A stretch of 64,000 bases of DNA from Staphylotrichum longicolle (taxonomy: Eukaryota; Ascomycota; Sordariomycetes; Sordariales; Chaetomiaceae), in NCBI GenBank assembly GCA_019096155.1, contig JAHCVI010000003.1:4216001-4280000 (forward strand), written 5' to 3'. Below the pieces are notes generated by a model. That model was not told where the DNA came from. It saw only the letters and a program-made list of their open reading frames with translations, and ran no database searches. Position numbers and translations under genes: made by a program. This document shows, in pieces, positions 1 through 11,900 of the stretch. The first letter of the stretch is position 1. Each line of letters starts with the position of its first letter.

Positions 1-33
1 ATCACCATAGCCTTTGAACGTCACTGTTGCCAT
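1..33 (-). CDS. Possible 5' end of a truncated gene
   Basis: On the minus strand an ATG at 33 opens a frame that runs out of the window after 11 codons (MATVTFKGYGD). The context before the ATG (acggcacaATGG) is acceptable for a fungal start and the frame has no stop. This is too short to identify a family. It could equally be chance sequence. Confidence 0.25.
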   Translation of the reverse strand, partial: MATVTFKGYGD

Positions 34-692
34 TGTGCCGTCGTCTCCTGTCAAAAAAACTGTTTGGAATTGGAGAGAAAAGAAAGGGTGGCGTTTTCGG
101 TGGACCGTGGTAGGTTGAGGCGCTGCAGCGTTGTCGTTGACTTTAGGTAGCTTTCCCTAATTACAGCAAATGGTCTAAACGTTACCTAAAGTTTATTGAC
201 GGAGCACTGCTAAACTCTATTTTGACTGCAGTTTCATTCAGCATGGAGCCTGATTTCCATTGCATATACTCAACCAGAGAACACAGTCTGTGGTTGAAGC
301 CAAGCTCAGGCACCGTGTCAACCTCGATCGCGAGAAAGTCGCATTGAGTTTTTTTGGCACAAGGTTGTTGAGGGATCGCATTCCTGCCCTGCAATTTCGA
401 GTTTCCTGCAAGTTCCTGCGCCCGCCCCACCCCCCTGGAACAAGGGGAACGAGCGACGACGTCATCCGATGCCCGATGCAGGCCACACATTTGAAGACAC
501 TCCAGGCAGGGCACCCGCGGCGGCGGCCGTTGATCCTTTCGGCCCCGTACCTTTTTTTTTTTTGCTTCTCCATTTCAGTTTGCACGTTCCAGCGGAGCAC
601 TTTGAGTTTACCCACCGACGAGGCTGCACGCAATCCCGTGTTGCGCGTCCCCAAAGTCAAGATCCCTGTGTTTGTCCCTTGAACCCTGCCCT
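34..692. other. Intergenic region, no gene seen
   Basis: Both strands carry only overlapping short open frames without fungal protein character. The sequence would serve as a promoter for the gene at 693 and possibly for the truncated minus-strand gene at the window edge. A short T run lies at 549-562. No other element stands out. Confidence 0.4.
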
Positions 693-1670
693 ATGACGTC
701 ATATCTCACGCCCTCTCCCACCTCACCCTTCCCCCCGCGCACACCACAACACCCTAGCGAGACGAGCCTGGATCTTGCAGAGGTTCTAGAATCTCACCGC
801 TACCCCTCAATCCTTACGCGCCTTGGTTCTGGCAGTACAGTGTCTCAGGAGAGCCCGAGTAGTCTCTCTGGCGGCCAGCACAAAAAGGAGAGCAGCAACA
901 GTTCTGGTATTGAGGCTGCGTCAGAAGAAAGAGGAAGGCCCACGGCAACGAGTCATCAAGTAGCCATGGCATCTAGACATCAGTCCGAGCGGCGGTCTCC
1001 GTCCCCGCCCACAAGGAGCGGCTCAGAGGAAGATGACATTCACGACATTGGGCGGGAAGACCAGAGCGACACCGAGGAAGACTCGCACCAGACCAGCAGT
1101 CAGAAACAGGATACTCCGGAGCGGCCAAAAAGCCCGGCCTACGTTGCTCCGATCCCCAAGATCGGCAGCATCAGCCCAATCTCGCCGGGGATACAAATCT
1201 CCACAGCCGACCGGCCAGAGCTCCCGGCCTTTGTCGGCGCGTATCTCGTGGGCAAACTGGTCGACGAAGACGGCGACATTATAGATGAGAAGGCAGGCCA
1301 GCTGCTGGCGCACGCCGCCGGCGACCTGCCGGCCATGGTCGGGCGGCGGGTCTCCAACGCCCAGGGCGACATCCTGGGGGACAACGGAGAGCTCCTGGGG
1401 TACGTCGCCGACATTGAGTGGCCCAAGGCGCGGTCGCCGCCCGCCGGCCAGCCGCGCAGCTTGTTCGACCTCATGGGGCGCGCCACAAGCTCCCTGATGG
1501 TCGACCACACGGGGAACATCCTCGACTCCACGGGGAAGGTGGTCGGAAAGTTTCACGACAACAACAACCCCCTGCACCGCAAAGAAAAAGAGGAGAAGGA
1601 GGCCCGAGAGCGGCAGCAGCGGTCGCCGCCTCTAGCCCCAGCACCGCCTCTAGCCCCAGCACCGCCTCAA

Positions 1671-1705
<35 letters not shown>

Positions 1706-1967
1706 ACAACAACAACCGCAACAGCAGGATCAATCCCAGGAGCGGTCGCAGTCTCAGCCACCGGCTGGCGAGGGTCAGTCTAGGCCACGACGCACAGAAG
1801 AGGAAAGGAGACAAAACGCGGAGGCTTGGAGAAAGGAGAATCCAAACGAAAGCCCGTCCGATATTTTCTTGGATGTCAAGTCGACGAGGGAGGGCATCCA
1901 GCTGACAATCCGGATTCCGACCGTGTTTAATGGTCAGCAGACCACACCGCACATCTCCTTTTCGTAG
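693..1967 (+). CDS. DUF3659/LEA-like repeat protein, Q-rich
   Basis: Single-exon gene of 424 codons. The frame is open from about 672 but the first ATG is at 693. The N-terminal third is Ser/Pro-rich and looks disordered. From about residue 175 it carries the repeat signature also found in the gene at 3294: GKLVDEDGDIIDE, VSNAQGDILGDNGELLGYV and VDHTGNILDSTGKVVGKF, i.e. short units alternating 'x-DG-x-I' and 'G-x-V-[IV]-G'. This matches the fungal DUF3659 family (established family, function unknown), often found in proteins labelled LEA-domain. A polyglutamine tract follows the repeats, then a conserved-looking C-terminus (ESPSDIFLDVKSTREGIQL). No signal peptide or membrane segment is seen. 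The same-strand neighbour shares the repeat, so the two probably arose from a common ancestor. Function is unknown. Confidence 0.8.
1668..1727 (+). repeat. CAG/CAA microsatellite coding for polyQ
   Basis: A mixed CAG/CAA run inside the preceding coding region encodes about twelve consecutive glutamines followed by Q/P-rich sequence. Pure CAG makes up the first part and CAA interruptions the second. It is the kind of tract likely to vary in length between strains. Confidence 0.85.
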
Positions 1968-3293
1968 TCGGGACGGAAGGGTGACGGAGGGCTGACGGGC
2001 TGATTCTGTGTTCTTGGTGTCACACAGGCGCGGAGTTTCAAGGTTGGACAGTCTTAACAAGCAGAGTACCGGAGTTTGGGATATGTGTGGCTGGGGAACA
2101 TGTACTTAGTTTCCAGGGTATCGGGTCGTTCGGACGGAGGTTCTTTGACCGGCGTTGATAGGGACGAATCTCCATGGTTTAAAGTACACCACCACCTCGC
2201 CCAGGTATCAGACGAAGGACCGAGTTGTGGATATGCAGCGGTGAGGTGTGTGCGGAAAAGACTCTCACTGGAGGTTGACCTAGTCAAAGCCTGTTTTGAA
2301 GCTCTGGAGAGGGGGTTGGAGAGCCACAGTCAAGCCTTAACGGGCCCGGTATGACGTGTGAATCGGTTTGTAGCCCTCACTTCTGCGAGGCGCCTGCCAC
2401 ATTCGTCTGTTGTTAGAGAAAGGTGTGGCACACCCGTATTCTGCAACTAGAAGAAGGCATCCACTCTCGCATGGCATAACGGTTAACGGCGGCCGAAACG
2501 GAGCAGGTGATAGGTGGATAGAATCATGTAAGTCAAAGGTTAAACCTGCTTTGGCCTCTAGCTCCTCTAGCTGCCCCCACGGCAAAGACCGCCCGCTTCC
2601 CCGGACTCTCGGGTCCCCGCCTAGGACGCGCGGCAACAAGCCACCAGTGTCTACACGTGTAGTCGAAAGCCACACACAGCCTCGAATGCCCCGATCGCCC
2701 CCCACTCCGGTCAAAGCTATTCGTAAACTCTACATCCCTGATCCTTCCACAACGTGTAAGTGGCTGGGCCACAACCATTTCGTGCATGAATCTCTGAGTG
2801 GATCTCATTGGGGGACGGGGAGACATGAAGTCATCCCGTCTCGCGTGGCGACCCACGCAACGTCAAGGGTCCGTTGATCCTTTGCTGTCGGCGATGGGAA
2901 AGTGGTGGGCACAGACGGCTGGGATCGAGAACAATCGAAAGATATTTCGAGCCATTGTCCAATAAGCACCGAGCTCCTTACTAGGACTTCTCCTCCCTGA
3001 CGTAACTTTACTTGAATGACGTCCAAGAGAAATACAAGTCTCAGAGCAGGAGCTTGTTGAGTCTTGCACGTCAGTTTGTCCAGGACAGAGGGGAAGGACA
3101 GAGGTGCATAAAAGGGTCGAATCATTGGAATCACCGAGATGGAAAACACAAACTTTGTAGTCTAGACCACCACAGATCTACACACAGAATAGCATCACAC
3201 GAACCAAGATCAGCAACCCTGCAGCAGTTTCTCACCTTCTTTTGTTTGGGCACCACAGAATCACTAGACCCCTCAGACCCCTCAGCCCCCACC
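1968..3293. other. Intergenic region and promoter of the 3294 gene
   Basis: No convincing gene is seen in this 1.3 kb. A TATA-like gcataaaag lies at 3106-3114, about 180 bp before the ATG at 3294, and an AGGGG (stress-response-element-like) core lies about 15 bp upstream of it. The frame of the downstream gene is open back to 3012, but there is no ATG before 3294, so this stretch is treated as 5' UTR. The motif assignments are by eye only. Confidence 0.35.
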
Positions 3294-6200
3294 ATGAGCA
3301 ACGTCGCCAAGAAGGGCCAGAAGGCCGCCCGACCTGGCCCCAAGGCCAGCAAGGAGACCGGCGAATCCGGTGACTCGTCCAACATCCAGTCCTCCCAAAC
3401 TCCCCGCTCACCCCCTGCCGTGGAAGAGTACCAGGGCTTCATCCGCGACGATGACGCCCCGGCCAGCACAGCAGAGGAGGCCCAGGGCGGCGAGTACACC
3501 CACAAAGACGCCAAGGGGAAGGGAGATGAGAAGGAGGAGGCAGAGGAGCAGGAGCCGATCAAGATGAAAGATGACGATGATACCCAACCGGCGGAAGAGG
3601 CGCCGGACACGTCCAAGCTGAAGGACGTGGAGCCGCAGCCCGAGGAGGAAGGAGAGCAGGAAGAGGAGGGCGAGCAAAAGTCAAAGCAGGAAGAGCAGGG
3701 TGAGGAGAAGGCTGAGCCCGGAGAGAAAGGCAAGGAGGAGGCCGAGCCTAAAGAGAAGGCAGAAGAGGAGGCCGAGCCCGAAGAGGAAGACGAGGATTAC
3801 CACACCGTCAAGGGCGGCACTGTCCCCGACGTCGAGCAGCAATCTGAGCGCCCCGACGAAGAGGGCGAGGAGGAGGCCGACGCCCACACCGAAAAGACCA
3901 GCGACGACAAGCCGACGCCTTCCGAGACAGCCGCCAAGGGCATCTCCCTGACCGAAAGGGCCAAGAAGGAGTTCGACCAGGCCTCGGAGAACAAGTCGGC
4001 AAAGACGGCCGAGTCCCAGGCACAAGGGGAGGAGGGCCAGTCCGTCCCCGACGTCGAGGCTCCCGAGGAGAGCGAGGCCCCGGCCGAGGTTGACGACAAG
4101 CTTCAGGACACTGAGAAGCCGTTGACCGAAAAGGCCGAGGACGTCGCCGAGGATCAGAAGTCCAAGGTGGCCTCCGAGACAGAGGAGAAGGCTGCCGAGG
4201 CCGAGGAGGCTGCCCCCGAACTCGAGGACAAGACTGCCGAGGCTGAGGAGAAGGTTCCTTCCGAGGTCGAGGACAAGACCGCCGAGACTGAGAAGGCGAT
4301 CCCCGAAACTGAAGAGGAGGGTATCCCTGAGACTGAGGCGGCCAAGGTCGAGGAGACGGCCACCGAAGGCGAAGAGAAGGCCGCCTCCGAGGTCAAGGAG
4401 GGCGAAGAAGCTCCCGAAGGCCTGGAGGGCGAAGAAGCCCCCGAGGGCAAGGAGGGTGAAGAAGCTCCCGAAGGCCTGGAGGGCGAAGAAGCCCCCGAGG
4501 GCAAGGAGGGTGAAGAAGTTCCCTCCGAGGAGAAGCCTGAAGACGAGGAAAAGGCCCAGCTCGAATCCCAGGGAGAACCCGCCCCCGAGGGCGAAGAAGC
4601 CGCCGAGGCCAAGGAGGGCGAAGAACAAGCCGAACAACAACCCGAAGGAGAGGAGAAAGAGATCGACTTTTCTGTTCTCAAGGATGGCATCGTCAACAAG
4701 AAGGGCAACGTCACCACTGAAGACGGCAAACTTGTTGGTCGTGTGATTGAAGGAGAACTCAAGAACCTGATCGGCAAGAAGGTCGACGAGAACGGCACCA
4801 TCTGGAGCGATAGCGGCAAGGCCCTCGGCAAGGCCGAGCCTATTCCCGAGGATGAGCTCAAGGAGATGACGCGCCAGCTCGCTCCATTCGAGGAGTTCCC
4901 AGACGCTGTCGTCGACAAGGATGGTACCGTGGTTTCGAACGGCGAAATCATCGGCAAAGTTGTCGAGGGCGACCCCAAAGAGCTCAAGGGAAAGAGCGTT
5001 GACCCCGACGGTGACATCCTGAGCAAGAATGGCGACGTGGTCGGGAAAGCCGAGCGGTGGGAGCCGGAGGAACCTCAACCCGAGGAACCTGAGCCGGAGG
5101 AGGAGAAGCCCGACTTCTCGATCCTGAAGAACGGCACTGTCAATAAGGTCGGCAACGTTACTTCCGAAGATGGCAAGCTTGTCGGCCGGGTGATTGAGGG
5201 TGAACTCAAGAACCTGATCGGCAAGAAGGTCGATGAGAACGGCACCATCTGGAGTGACAGCGGCAAGGCTCTCGGCAAGGCCGAGCCTATCCCGGAGGAC
5301 GAACTCAAGCAAATCACCCGTGAGGCTGCACCATTCGAGGACTTCCCGGGCGCGGTTGTCGACAAGGACGGTATGGTCGTTTCCGCCGACGGCGAAGTCA
5401 TTGGCAAAGTCGTCGAGGGTGATCCAAAGGAACTGCGAGGCAAGTCTGTCGATCAGGACGGTGATATCCTTAGCAAGGGCGGGGATGTCATTGGAAAGGC
5501 CGAGCGGTGGGAGCCGGAGGAGCCTCAACCTGAACCCGAAGAGAAACCCGACCTCTCAATCCTAAAGAACGGTACCGTCAACAAGCTCGGCAACGTCACT
5601 TCGGAGGACGGCAAGCTCGTTGGCCGTGTTGTCGAGGGCGAACTCAAGCAGCTCATTGGGAAGAAGGTCGATGAAAACGGTGTCATTTGGAGCAGCAGCG
5701 GCAAGCCCATCGGCAAGGCCGAGCTCATCCCTGACAACGAACGTGAGGACATGCTCCGGGAGGCCGCGCCGTTTGAGAGCTTCCCCGATGCCGTTGTTGA
5801 TAAGGACGGCATGGTGGTGTCGAATGGAGAGATCGTCGGCAGGGTCATCAAGGGCGATCCGAAGGTGCTGCGGGGCAAGTCTGTCGATCCGGACGGTGAC
5901 ATCCTTGACAAGAGCGGGGATTCCATCGGCAAGGCGGAGCGGTGGGAACCTGAGCCCGAGCCCGAGGAGAAGATCGACTATTCCATTCTTAAGAACGGTA
6001 CCGTCAACAAGCTCGGCAATATCACCTCGGAGGATGGCCGGATCGTTGGCCGCGTGATCGAGGGTGCCATCAAGAACCTTATCGGTAGGAAGGTCGACGA
6101 AAACGGTACCATTTGGAGCAGCAGCGGCAAGCCCATTGGCAAGGCCGAGCCCATCCCCGACGACGAGCGCGAGGCGTTCCGCGAGCCCGCTCCATTCGAG

Positions 6201-7862
6201 GACTTCCCCGATGCGGTCGTCGACAAGGACGGCATGGTGGTCTCGAACGGAGACATCGTTGGTCGCATCATCAAGGGCGACCCGAAGGAGCTGGGCAAGT
6301 CTGTCGATCCGGAAGGCGATATCCTCAGCAAGGGTGGTGATGTGTTGGCAAGGCCGAGAGGTGGGAGCCCGAGCCGGAGCCCGAGCCGGAGAAGGTCGAC
6401 AAGTCGATCCTTGCTGGCAAGCGCGTCAACAAGCTTGGTAATCTGGTCGACAGCTCCGGAAACATCTACGGCCGGGTTGTCGAGGGTGACGTCAAGCGGA
6501 TGGTGGGCCGCATGTGCGACAAGGAGGGACGCATTCTCAGCGAGAGCGGCGATGTCATCGGCAAGGCCGATCTGGTCTCCGAGGGCGAGCGCGAGGGCGT
6601 GAAGGAGGGTCCCTTCGCCGACCTCCAGGGATGCACCGTGGCCAAGGACGGCACCGTTGTGACGCCCTCCGGAGACATCGTCGGCAGGCTCGTCAGCGGC
6701 GACCCCAAGGTGCTCTTTGGGCGCGCTGTTGATGAAGATGGCGACGTTCTCGACAGGAACGGCAACTCCATCGGCAAGGCTGAGCGCTGGGAGCCGGAGA
6801 AGGTCGAGCACAAGAAGAACCCCATGTCCGGCCGCAAGGTCAACCGCGAGGGCAACGTTGTTGACGAAGAGGGCAACATCATCGGCAAGCTCACCTCTGG
6901 CGATATCAACGTCTGCAACGGCAAGGAAATTGACGACGATGGCGACGTTGTCGACTACAAGGGCAACACCATTGGCCACTGCTCTCTCCTCGAGGACATC
7001 CCTAAGGAGGAGGAGCCTGAGGGAGAAACCGAGGAGGAGAGGAAGAAGCGCGAGGAGGAAGAGAAGAAGCAGGCCGAGGAAGAGGAGCGCAGGAAGCTGG
7101 CCAAGCAGATGGCCGTCGTCGTCGATCAGTGCTTGGACAACATCCGTCCTATCTGCAAGCTGATCACCGAGGTAAGCTTGTTTCTCAAAGAAATCGTTGC
7201 GATATCATCAGAACGACTAACCTAGAGTAGAAAATCGATGCAGCAGAGCGCACACCCGAAGACGAGCGTGACGAGGAGGCTCTTGTCCGGGAAGTCCGGC
7301 CTCTGATCGAGGAGGGTGGTCGTATCCTCAACGAGGCCAAGGGAGCCATCAAGGGCCTCGACCCAGACGGCCGCATCGCCGCCAACGCAAAGCACAAGAC
7401 TGCCTCGGGCGAAGCCAGCCCTGAGGAGTACAGACTCGCCGATTTGCTCAAGGAACTCACCGGCGACGTCACGCAGTGCATCGAAAACGCCAAGAAGAAG
7501 TTGGAGGGCATGCCTCATGCGAAGAAGGAACTGAACCCTCTCTGGGGCTTGTTGAACGAGCCTTTATTCCAGATCCTCGCGGCCGTCGGCCTTCTTCTCG
7601 CTGGTGTCCTTAATCTCGTAAATTTCCCTCCATTTCTAGCTGTTTATTTGCAGAAAGAAAGGTGTGACTGACTTTTATTTGTGTCTAGGTCGGACGTCTT
7701 TTGTCCGGTTTGGGCTTAGGCGGGATTATCGACGGCTTGCTTGGCACTCTGGGCTTAAACCGTGTGCTAGCGGGCTTGGGGCTCGGCGAGCTTAGCAAGG
7801 GCTTGAAGAGCGGAGGGAAGAAGAAGGGAGGTGGTTTGCTCGGTGGTATTCTTGGTGGCTAA
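3294..7862 (+). CDS. Large acidic DUF3659-repeat / DUF6987-like protein (frameshifted)
   Basis: Exons 3294-7171, 7231-7617 and 7689-7862; both introns have GTA donors and TAG acceptors. About 1,440 residues. The first 450 residues are Glu/Ala/Pro/Lys-rich and probably disordered. Then come four long repeat units plus a diverged fifth, each with the DUF3659 pattern (VNKxGNVTSEDGKLVGRV, VDENGTIWS, VVDKDGMVVSNGEIVG, SVDPDGDIL, GKAERWEPE). After a KKREEEEKKQAEEEER coiled-coil-like stretch, the C-terminus (DERDEEALVREVRPLIEEGG) resembles the DUF6987 domain typical of fungal 'LEA domain' proteins. It ends in hydrophobic, Gly/Leu-rich sequence (LFQILAAVGLLLAGVLNLVG, then GGGLLGGILGG). As sequenced the frame breaks at about 6345: one base is missing from a Val-Ile-Gly codon series. 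Reading continues in the next frame from 6347 to the splice site. The family role is unknown; a stress or structural (septal-pore/cell-wall-associated) role is only a guess from LEA-like features. Confidence 0.82.
4404..4511 (+). repeat. 54-bp tandem duplication in coding sequence
   Basis: Two head-to-tail 54-bp copies encode GEEAPEGLEGEEAPEGKE-type units, with a partial third copy following at 4512. The copies are almost identical at the nucleotide level, so the expansion looks recent compared with the long repeats downstream. Confidence 0.75.
4667..6800 (+). repeat. Four-plus long tandem repeats (about 420-445 bp each)
   Basis: Units begin near 4667, 5113, 5551, 5977 and 6398. Each encodes FSxLKNGTVNKxGNV..., then IGKKVDENGTIWS, AxPFExFPDAVVDKDGMVVS, GDPKELRGKSVDxDGDIL and GKAERWEPE. 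Units 1-4 are very similar and unit 5 is diverged. Unit 4 lacks one Arg/Lys codon before GKSVD (about 6293) and, 50 bp later, a single base, which breaks the frame. Confidence 0.8.
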
Positions 7863-8918
7863 ACGTGAGGTGGGGAAACAATATGAGGAAGTCTTTTGAG
7901 CCGAGCAAAGTTTGTAATGATTTCAAATAACAATGAGCGACTTTTACTGCGAATCGGGGTGTGCGGAACGAAGATGTTGACGTGAACCACACGCGGTATG
8001 TTGTTGTGTTTGTTGACGCTCAGGGGCAACAGTATGTACACACCGTGTGCACTGTAGTCAGGGTTAGGGTCAACGGAACCCAACCAGACAGTTCAGGAAC
8101 TCAACACAATGCAAATCCGCCGTTCTAAACTTCTAGAATTGATACGCAAGAAAGTCTCCTTGATTGTATGCCTGGCGCACAGCGCCAGGCATGTACAAGA
8201 GCAGCTCCCGATATCCGTGCATGGCACGTTGTGTCGTGTTGTCGCTGTTGTCGGCTCGAACATTGTGGCCCGGCGTCAATCTGCGCCGACAGCAGAGTTC
8301 CTCACTCCAAGCGACAAGATTTGCCCAGTTTCAGCGGCCATGAACCATAGCCTTGCTAATCAATATATTTGATGGCTCTGACAGAAGTGACAGAGGTGAG
8401 GTGAGGGCTTCGTTGATTCGGGTCCATACCATCCCATAACCCTAGGCCGGCACCCACCCAGCCGCCCCTTGCAACCCTGATCTCAGCCCGCACCTCGCAC
8501 ACCCAAATCGAACCCACTGCACTGCCCTGCAACCAGCCTTCACGGATATCTCTGCAAACCACACGGCCGGCTTTGCACTGACGACTGGCCTTGCACTGTA
8601 TCGGTGAATTTGCATTGTGTTGAGCCAATGCGGATCGATGGTGGCGTCCAGCTCAGTGTCACGTGCGCACGCATCACTGCATTTCGCGTTGACCTGGGCT
8701 CTTTCCCAACCTTGAAGCAAGGGCTGCAACAACCATTGACTGCGACCAATCCCCGTCCCACCACTCCACATTTACCGAACACTGGTGACCCCGATTGGGC
8801 TGTCCCTTCACACGCTTCATACACAGTCAAGTGACGGGAATTCAGACCTCGTTTAAGGTTCAAATCTGTTCCAATCGCTTCTGTCCTGGTGGCACGGGCG
8901 CGGATTATTTAGCCTGCA
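7863..8918. other. Intergenic region with a perfect hairpin
   Basis: No gene is recognisable. A perfect 11-bp inverted repeat with a 3-base loop lies at 8168-8192. Otherwise the region holds the 3' flank of the upstream gene and the promoter of the SNF2-family gene at 8919. Confidence 0.4.
8168..8192. repeat. Perfect inverted repeat (11-bp arms, 3-base loop)
   Basis: ATGCCTGGCGC at 8168-8178 is followed by ACA and then its exact reverse complement at 8182-8192. The outer bases almost extend the pairing (one bulged base). It is GC-rich and could form a stable hairpin. It lies between a 3' end and a promoter, so a palindromic binding site or an RNA stem are both possible. Confidence 0.7.
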
Positions 8919-11900
8919 ATGCCGCGCCAAACCAAGCGGCCTCGCGAGGTCATCGACCTGACAGATGACACTCCAAGCACGCGCCCCGCCAAATCACCTC
9001 GATACCCTTCCTCATCATACAGCTCACAGCTGCCAGCTCCCAGTTCGGCGGTATCTGCACCGAATGCAAGCCAGCTGCACGCCGTCAACGATGACTTCGA
9101 GCCCTCCACACAGGATCTCACCCAGAGCGACGACGGCCCGCAGCGCGAGCTGTATGGCTCCTTCGGTACGTCCCTGTTCCTTCGCACAGGGCGTCAAGCT
9201 GATTATGAACAGATGGAAAGATTGTGGGCGTGAGATATTACAATGGCATGGCGACAGCTGGCGAGGTACACCCGACTTCTTCACTCCGCTCCAAAACCCT
9301 AACGGCCAATGTCTAACCCTAACCCAGGTGGTTATCTGCCGCAGGGAGCCTTCCAACCAAGTAAGCCAACATGTCCTACCTGCATCATGAACAAGAGCTA
9401 ACATGGCCCAACAGTATGATTCCAATGCGATCAGAGTGGACAATGTACTAGGGAGGCAGATTGGCCATATTCCCAGGGCAGTCGCCGCGAAGCTCGCCCC
9501 TTACATGGTGAGCGTCTCTTTCGTCCCAGACTCGCTAACCACCCGCTCACACCCATAAGGACAACGGCGACATAGAACTGAACGCGATTCTTACTGGCGA
9601 GAAAGAGTTCTATGATTGCCCCATCCGCATGTTCATCTACGGCACTAGCAATCCCATAGATCGTGCTAATCTGGAGGAGCGTCTGAAGAGAGACAAGCTG
9701 GTCAAGGCCACGCAGCTCAAGCAGACTCGGAAGGAGAATGAGCAGCAGCGGAAAGCCATGGGATTCAAGAGCGGCAGAGGCAGTGCCGGATTTCCTGCCG
9801 GTCAGGAAGAAGAGGTGTCTCTGGAGCAGCTGGCCCAGGCCAGCCAAGCGGTCAACTTACGCGCCGGTGGGGATATCGCTCAGACATTGGCCATGGACGA
9901 AGACCAGCTCTCCAAGCTGCCCGAAGCGCAACAGCCCGAGACAGTGCTAGCCAAGCTCCTGCCGTATCAGCTTCAGGGTCTTGCTTGGCTGACGGCCAAG
10001 GAGAGCCCTACTTTCCCAGAGTCGGGGTCGTCTGATTCTGTGCAGCTCTGGAAGCGCGACAGCAAAGGCAGATACGTCAACCTTGCCACCAACTTTACCG
10101 TTGCGACGCCTCCCAGTCTTTTATCTGGTGGCATCCTGGCGGACGATATGGGTCTCGGCAAGACGCTCCAAATCATTTCTCTCATCATGACGGGTGGGCC
10201 GGGGAGCACGCTCATTGTTGCCCCGGTCGGTGTGATGAGCAACTGGGAGCAACAGATCAAGCGCCATGTCCATGAGGAACACATGCCCGACGTGCTCATA
10301 TACCATGGGGCGTCCCGCCAGTCGACTGCCAAGTCGTTGAAGGACTTTGGAGTCGTCGTCACAAGCTACGGCACCTTGAGCAGCGAAGCAGCGACCAAGG
10401 GTCCTTTATCCAAAGTCGAGTGGCGCCGGGTTGTTTTGGACGAGGGCCACACCATCCGGAACGCGAAGACGAAGGCGGCTGAAGCAGCTTGCATGCTAAA
10501 GGCACAGTCACGATGGGTGCTCACAGGAACGCCCATGTAAGGTTTACTACCCCGTGTTTGTGAACTGAGCTGACCTGAACGCTGCAGCGTCAACAATATC
10601 CGGGACCTCCACTCGCTTCTGAGATTTCTTCGACTTACTGGCGGCCTCGAACAGCCTGACGTGTTCAATACAGTCATTGCCAGGCCTCTGGCCAGTGGTG
10701 ACGCCCGTGCCGAGGCCCTCTTGCAGTCTCTCATGAAGGATCTTTGTTTGCGGCGCAAGAAAGACTTCAAGGTCGTCGACCTCAAGCTCCCGGCAAAGAC
10801 GGAATACGTACACCGCATCACCTTCTGGCCGGACGAGAAGAAGAAATACGAAGCTTTACTGTAAGTGATTCTCTCCAGACTCGCACCCTTGGCTTTCTCT
10901 GCTCACATTTCATAGTTCGGAAGCCCAAGGTGCGCTTGCCTCATGGCAGGAGAAATCCAAATCTGGGCAAAAGGGCAGATTTCAAGGCGTCCTGGAGAGA
11001 CTTCTTCGCCTCCGCCAGACGTGCGTACTCTCAGTCGCTTTTGGAGCAATGGACACGCTGACCAATGCAGATGTAACCACTGGACCCTTTGCAAAGACCG
11101 CATCACCGATCTGATGAAGCTTCTCGAGGAACAAGACGTCGTCGTGCTCAACGACGAGAACCGTGCACTTCTGCAACAGGCCCTCCAATTGGTCATCGAA
11201 AGCCAAGAGGAGTGCCCTGTGTGCATGGACGTCCTCAAAGACCCTGTGATCACCCACTGCAAGCACTTTTTTTGCCGTGGCTGCATCTCCAAGGTCATCG
11301 AAATCCAACAAAAGTGCCCCATGTGTCGTGCAGAGCTGTCCGAGGACAAATTGGTCGAGCCGGCACCCGAACAGTTGGACGAGGAAGAGGAGACCCTCGA
11401 TCAGGAGACGAAGAGCTCAAAGACGGAAGCGCTGCTCAAGATTCTGCACGCAACGCTGAAGAACGACGGGTCCAAGGTGATTATCTTCTCTCAGTGGACA
11501 TCCTTCTTGACCGTCATCCAACGCCAGCTCGATGAGGCAAAGTACAACTACACTCGCATCGATGGCACTATGAATACCGCCCAACGTGACGCTGCTATCC
11601 GAGCCCTCGATCACGATCCAAAGACTCGCATCATGCTGGCGAGTCTGGCGGTCTGCAGTGTCGGCCTGAACCTGGTCTCGGCGGACACAGTTGTCCTCGC
11701 CGACAGTTGGTGGCGCCCAGCCATTGAAGACCAGGCCGTTGACCGCGTCCATCGTCTCGGTCAGACCAGGCCCACGACAGTCTGGCGGCTTGTTATGGAG
11801 GGCACCGTCGAGGAACGCGTGCTCGACATTCAGAGCGAGAAGCGAGAGCTAGTCATCAAGGCCTTCCAGGAGAAGCACGGGAAGAAGACGAAGACCAAGG

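Noticed and set aside
3681..5528. 615-codon open frame on the minus strand
   Set aside because: It is the mirror of the repetitive acidic DUF3659 gene; Glu/Lys codons read backward give Leu/Phe/Ser. No independent family features.
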